This document shows positions 32,946 to 35,313 of a stretch of DNA of 35,313 nt, in pieces (the first letter of the stretch is position 1; every line of letters begins with the position of its first letter). The notes beneath the pieces are model-generated. The model did not search any database, was not told where the DNA came from, and saw nothing but the letters and a program-made list of their open reading frames with translations. The translations under genes and the position numbers were made by a program. Source of the stretch: Bacteroidota bacterium (GTDB lineage Bacteria; Bacteroidota; Ignavibacteria; Ignavibacteriales; Melioribacteraceae); contig JAEXOD010000208.1 in NCBI GenBank assembly GCA_023447335.1, positions 1-35,313 on the forward strand. The letters are read 5' to 3'.

Positions 32946-33392
32946 TTAATTTTCTGATAAGCTGCTTACAAATATTATTTGTGGCAGCTTAATATACTCT
33001 TCTTTTTTACGTAAAAAGGCAAATACTCCCAAATAATAAACAATCATCACCCCTAATCCAATTAAAAACCCAAATAATTCTTTGTTCTTTGATTCTTCAA
33101 GAATACTAAGACCGAGTAAAATTGAGGCAATTAACAAGACAAGCGGTATTCCGTATAAAAATACTGCAGCCATAAATAAATTACTCCCCTTTAAACTTAC
33201 TTTGACCCTATCACCGGGTTTAACACCAAACGGATCATTTACTTTCAGCTTCTTTTTATTCCCTTCTGTGGGGCTACAGTACACTTTTGCGGAACACTCC
33301 GCACAATCTCCTTTTTCTATTATTGCAATTTCTGCAGTCCCCTTCTTAACACTTAAGACGATGCCTTCTTCTATTAATTCTTCGTTATTCAT
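32946..33392 (-). CDS. RseC/MucC (SoxR_RseC) family membrane protein
   Basis: A 148-residue protein. The N-terminal domain, an OB-like fold, has the Cys set C30, C33 and C39 (GDCAECSAKVYC), then VNDPFGVKPGDRVKV. Two membrane helices follow at about 68-90 and 100-125 (FMAAVFLYGIPLVLLIASILL, FGFLIGLGVMIVYYLGVFAFL). The family includes RseC of the sigma-E locus and RsxC-linked SoxR reducers. Neither rseA/B nor rnf/rsx genes are seen here. A redox or Fe-S-linked role is suggested by the Cys residues and is inferred. Its stop is three bases from the convergent DUF4252 stop. Confidence 0.85.
   Translation of the reverse strand: MNNEELIEEGIVLSVKKGTAEIAIIEKGDCAECSAKVYCSPTEGNKKKLKVNDPFGVKPGDRVKVSLKGSNLFMAAVFLYGIPLVLLIASILLGLSILEESKNKELFGFLIGLGVMIVYYLGVFAFLRKKEEYIKLPQIIFVSSLSEN
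32960..32991. terminator. Hairpin after DUF4252, inside the 3' end of the RseC gene
   Basis: AAGCTGC (32960-32966) pairs with GCAGCTT (32985-32991), and inside it ACAAAT (32969-32974) pairs with ATTTGT (32978-32983). The T tract that follows on the plus strand is interrupted (TAATATACTCTTCTTTTTT). It lies 18 bases past the DUF4252 stop and within the last codons of the convergent gene. Confidence 0.4.
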
Positions 33393-33580
33393 AATATTAT
33401 TGTATTATTTTAATAATTCAAAAATAACTAATTAAATTTAGGTATCAAAACTTAAAACAGAAGATTAAATGCTGTAAATAAGTGCTAATGTTTTCGGCAA
33501 TAATACAATAACATTTAACTGCCTATTTGTATCCTTCTATGCAAAGTCTTGTACTTTTTCAAGAACCACTTCAATTAAAT

Positions 33581-33618
33581 AAAAAGACCCATCCGATTAA
33601 CCGGATAGGTCTTTTTTT
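33581..33618 (-). terminator. Intrinsic terminator after fba
   Basis: AAAAAGACC-C-ATCCG pairs with CGGAT-A-GGTCTTTTT around the loop ATTAAC, with a single C/A mismatch. T runs are present on both strands. It lies 29 bases past the aldolase stop on the minus strand. The 190 bases between it and the RseC gene hold no gene I can see. Confidence 0.85.
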
Positions 33619-33646
33619 ATATTCGTATAATTTAAATTTATACTAA

Positions 33647-34678
33647 TTAAACGCCTAAAGTTTTACCGTCAGCACGTAAATCGTAAACAGCTTGTTTAAC
33701 TCTTTCTTTCATACCTGTTTCGGCTTTCTTTAAATAATTACGCGGATCATATAATTTTTTATTACCTACTTCGGTTTCAATTTTTAATACACCGTCATAA
33801 TTTTTAAACATGTGGTCAACAATTGGACGTGTAAAGGCATATTGAGTATCTGTATCAACATTCATTTTAATTACGCCATACTCTAATGTTTCATGAATTT
33901 CTTCAATAGATGAACCGCTACCGCCATGGAAAACTAAATAAAATTCAGCTTCTTTTCCGTGTTTAGCAATAACTGCATCCTGTCCTTGTTTTAAGATAAC
34001 CGGTTTTAACTTTACGTTACCGGGTTTATAAACGCCGTGTACGTTACCAAATGTTGCTGCAAACATATATTTTGCACCCGGTACCGAAGACAATCTCTCA
34101 TATACATAAACCATATCTTCGGGAGTAGTATATAATTTATCTTTTGGAGCTCCTTCGTTATTTACACCGTCTTCTTCACCGCCAACAACTCCGGCTTCAA
34201 CTTCTAGAATAATTCCTAATGCTGCACATTCTTTTAATAATTCAACTGCTACATCCATATTTTCTTTTAAAGGTAATTCACTACCGTCAAACATGTGCGA
34301 GTTAAATAGCGGAAGCATACCTGCATCAACTCTTCTTTTAGATTCGTTTAATAACGGACGTAAAAATTTTTCAATTTTTCCGTGAGTACAATGATCAGTA
34401 TGTAATGCAACGTTAATGTCATATTTTTCAGCCATTAAATGTACGTGATTTGCAATAGAAATTGCTCCCAACGCCATATCTTTTACATAAGCACCGCTGG
34501 CAAATTCACCGCCGCCGGTTGATACTTGAATAATACCGTCACTTTTGGTTTCTGCCAAAGCCGCCAATACTGCATTTGCTGTTGCTTCGCTTGTAACGTT
34601 AATTGCAGGATATGCAAATTTGTTGTTCTTTGCATTTTCTAACATTTGGCAATATTTTTCAAAATTTACTACAGGCAT
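33647..34678 (-). CDS. fba: Class II fructose-bisphosphate aldolase
   Basis: A 343-residue metal-dependent aldolase of the class IIA type. The opening is FAYPAINVTSEATANAVL, and ALHTDHC carries the catalytic Asp and the first metal His. LEVEAGVVGGEEDGV follows, with ATFGNVHGVYKPGNVKL (metal His) and YLVFHGGSGSS with another metal His and the phosphate loop. NVDTDTQYAFTRP is the substrate-phosphate site. It cleaves fructose-1,6-bisphosphate to DHAP and glyceraldehyde-3-phosphate in glycolysis and runs in reverse in gluconeogenesis. AAGGAG lies six bases upstream of the ATG. Confidence 0.97.
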   Translation of the reverse strand: MPVVNFEKYCQMLENAKNNKFAYPAINVTSEATANAVLAALAETKSDGIIQVSTGGGEFASGAYVKDMALGAISIANHVHLMAEKYDINVALHTDHCTHGKIEKFLRPLLNESKRRVDAGMLPLFNSHMFDGSELPLKENMDVAVELLKECAALGIILEVEAGVVGGEEDGVNNEGAPKDKLYTTPEDMVYVYERLSSVPGAKYMFAATFGNVHGVYKPGNVKLKPVILKQGQDAVIAKHGKEAEFYLVFHGGSGSSIEEIHETLEYGVIKMNVDTDTQYAFTRPIVDHMFKNYDGVLKIETEVGNKKLYDPRNYLKKAETGMKERVKQAVYDLRADGKTLGV

Positions 34679-34767
34679 GTTATCTCCTTGTTTTATTTCT
34701 GTTTAAAAATTCATCTTTTTGAATATTTTTAAAATACTAATATACTTATATACAAAATAAAAATAAA

Positions 34768-35313
34768 CTAATTTCTTTTTCCCTTAAGCGTTTTAGTTTT
34801 ATTAAAGGCACTTTTTAGTATAATTTCCAATATATCACTATATGTATATCCTTGCATTTTTGCTGCTCTAAAAAATCCGGCGTCAACACTTAAATCAGGG
34901 TTGGGATTTACTTCTAAGACATATATTTCACCCATTTTGTCAACTCTTATATCAATTCTTGCGTAACCGCTACATTCTAAAATAGAAAAGCATTGTTTAG
35001 CTATTTGATACATTTTTTTTTCTAAATCTTTATTAATATTTGCCGGACAAATAGGAACGCTTTTATGATAACACTCGTGCTCGGAATTCCACTTTGCATT
35101 AAACCCTACAATTTTGCGGTATATGTTTGGCATTTCGCTAAAATCTATTTCGCTTATGGGTAAATTTATTAAACAATCTCCTTCAAGTATTCCGATATTA
35201 AATTCACGCCCCTCAATATATTCTTCTAAAATAACAGGTTGTTTATGCTTTTCAATTACACTATTAATTTTAATTTCCAATTCGGTGTAACAGTCAACAA
35301 CGCTATCATCATC
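34768..35313 (-). CDS. D-Ala-D-Ala ligase-like ATP-grasp protein, N-terminus cut by window edge
   Basis: The frame is open to the right edge, so at least 181 C-terminal residues are seen. The visible part starts inside the ATP-grasp domain: LEEYIEGREFNIGIL (the acidic/Arg nucleotide loop), then GYARIDIRVDKMGEIYVLEVNPNPDLS. EVNPNP carries the Mg2+-binding Glu/Asn of the fold, followed by the C-terminal GYTYSDIL. The order resembles D-alanine-D-alanine ligase (Ddl) and stand-alone ligases of that family. True Ddl activity cannot be decided without the N-terminal substrate domain. The gene may be co-directional with fba but lies upstream of it, with 89 bases between. Confidence 0.8.
   Translation of the reverse strand, partial: DDDSVVDCYTELEIKINSVIEKHKQPVILEEYIEGREFNIGILEGDCLINLPISEIDFSEMPNIYRKIVGFNAKWNSEHECYHKSVPICPANINKDLEKKMYQIAKQCFSILECSGYARIDIRVDKMGEIYVLEVNPNPDLSVDAGFFRAAKMQGYTYSDILEIILKSAFNKTKTLKGKRN

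Noticed and set aside
33393..33646. Hidden small gene in the 254-base space between the RseC gene and fba
   Set aside because: All frames are broken by stops within a few codons and no start with a ribosome binding site is seen. Only the fba terminator is supported.
1..35313. CRISPR arrays, tRNA/rRNA genes, insertion sequences, prophage or integration sites
   Set aside because: I looked for regularly spaced repeats, cloverleaf or CCA ends, transposase or integrase motifs and terminal repeats, and saw none.

Overview
This window reads as ordinary chromosome from an AT-rich, Gram-negative bacterium of the Bacteroidota / Ignavibacteria-like (FCB) lineage. The evidence is a TonB-dependent receptor, LptE, a GT9 LPS-type glycosyltransferase, a TPR regulator with a membrane anchor and AraC-type HTH, a GHL10 (DUF187) protein, a sigma/putative anti-sigma/DUF4252 trio, and the miaB - sigma-54 activator - lptE neighbourhood that I recall from Bacteroidota genomes. 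Several gene leaders also carry the TAnnTTTG -7 element of Bacteroidota promoters. I see no phage, insertion sequence, CRISPR array, tRNA or rRNA. The lineage call is inference from gene content, not from a marker phylogeny.

Layout. 1-4151 (minus): a large secreted parallel beta-helix protein that runs off the left edge, preceded by a membrane-anchored TPR/AraC regulator. 4325-10487 (plus): a 52-residue membrane protein, miaB, a TPR-SPOR protein, an RNase Z-like metallo-hydrolase, a receiver-less sigma-54 activator, lptE and a membrane GT2, closed by a terminator. 10577-13664 (plus): TPR protein, 3-methyladenine DNA glycosylase, GT9 and DUF3108 protein. 13847-15832: TonB-dependent receptor. 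15952-18587: cmk and rpsA, then a strong terminator. 18772-20832: mtaB-type methylthiotransferase and a DUF5683-like protein. 21011-22819 (minus): bipA/typA, with back-to-back terminators between it and the preceding gene.

23071-26289 (plus) is a looser set: M15 peptidase, zinc-ribbon membrane protein, CDF metal transporter and a degenerate serine beta-lactamase-fold protein. queD (minus) and aroK (plus) diverge from a 71-bp spacer. aroK, aroB, a GHL10 lipo-/periplasmic-type hydrolase and a 94-residue orphan overlap one another in a single unit. A beta-barrel protein (minus) follows, then the ECF sigma / putative anti-sigma / DUF4252 operon, a lone RseC-family protein, class II fructose-bisphosphate aldolase and a truncated D-Ala-D-Ala ligase-like ATP-grasp protein at the right edge (all minus).

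Most genes serve translation and RNA modification (miaB, mtaB, rpsA, bipA, queD), envelope construction (lptE, GT2, GT9, SPOR, M15, DUF3108, TBDR) and central or aromatic metabolism (fba, aroK, aroB, cmk). I found no clear new multi-gene system. The items most worth a second look are the serine-hydrolase-like protein that has lost its catalytic motifs, the ECF trio whose putative anti-sigma has no zinc motif, the adhesin/regulator pair with a 23-bp inverted repeat between them, and two small proteins without recognisable homologues.
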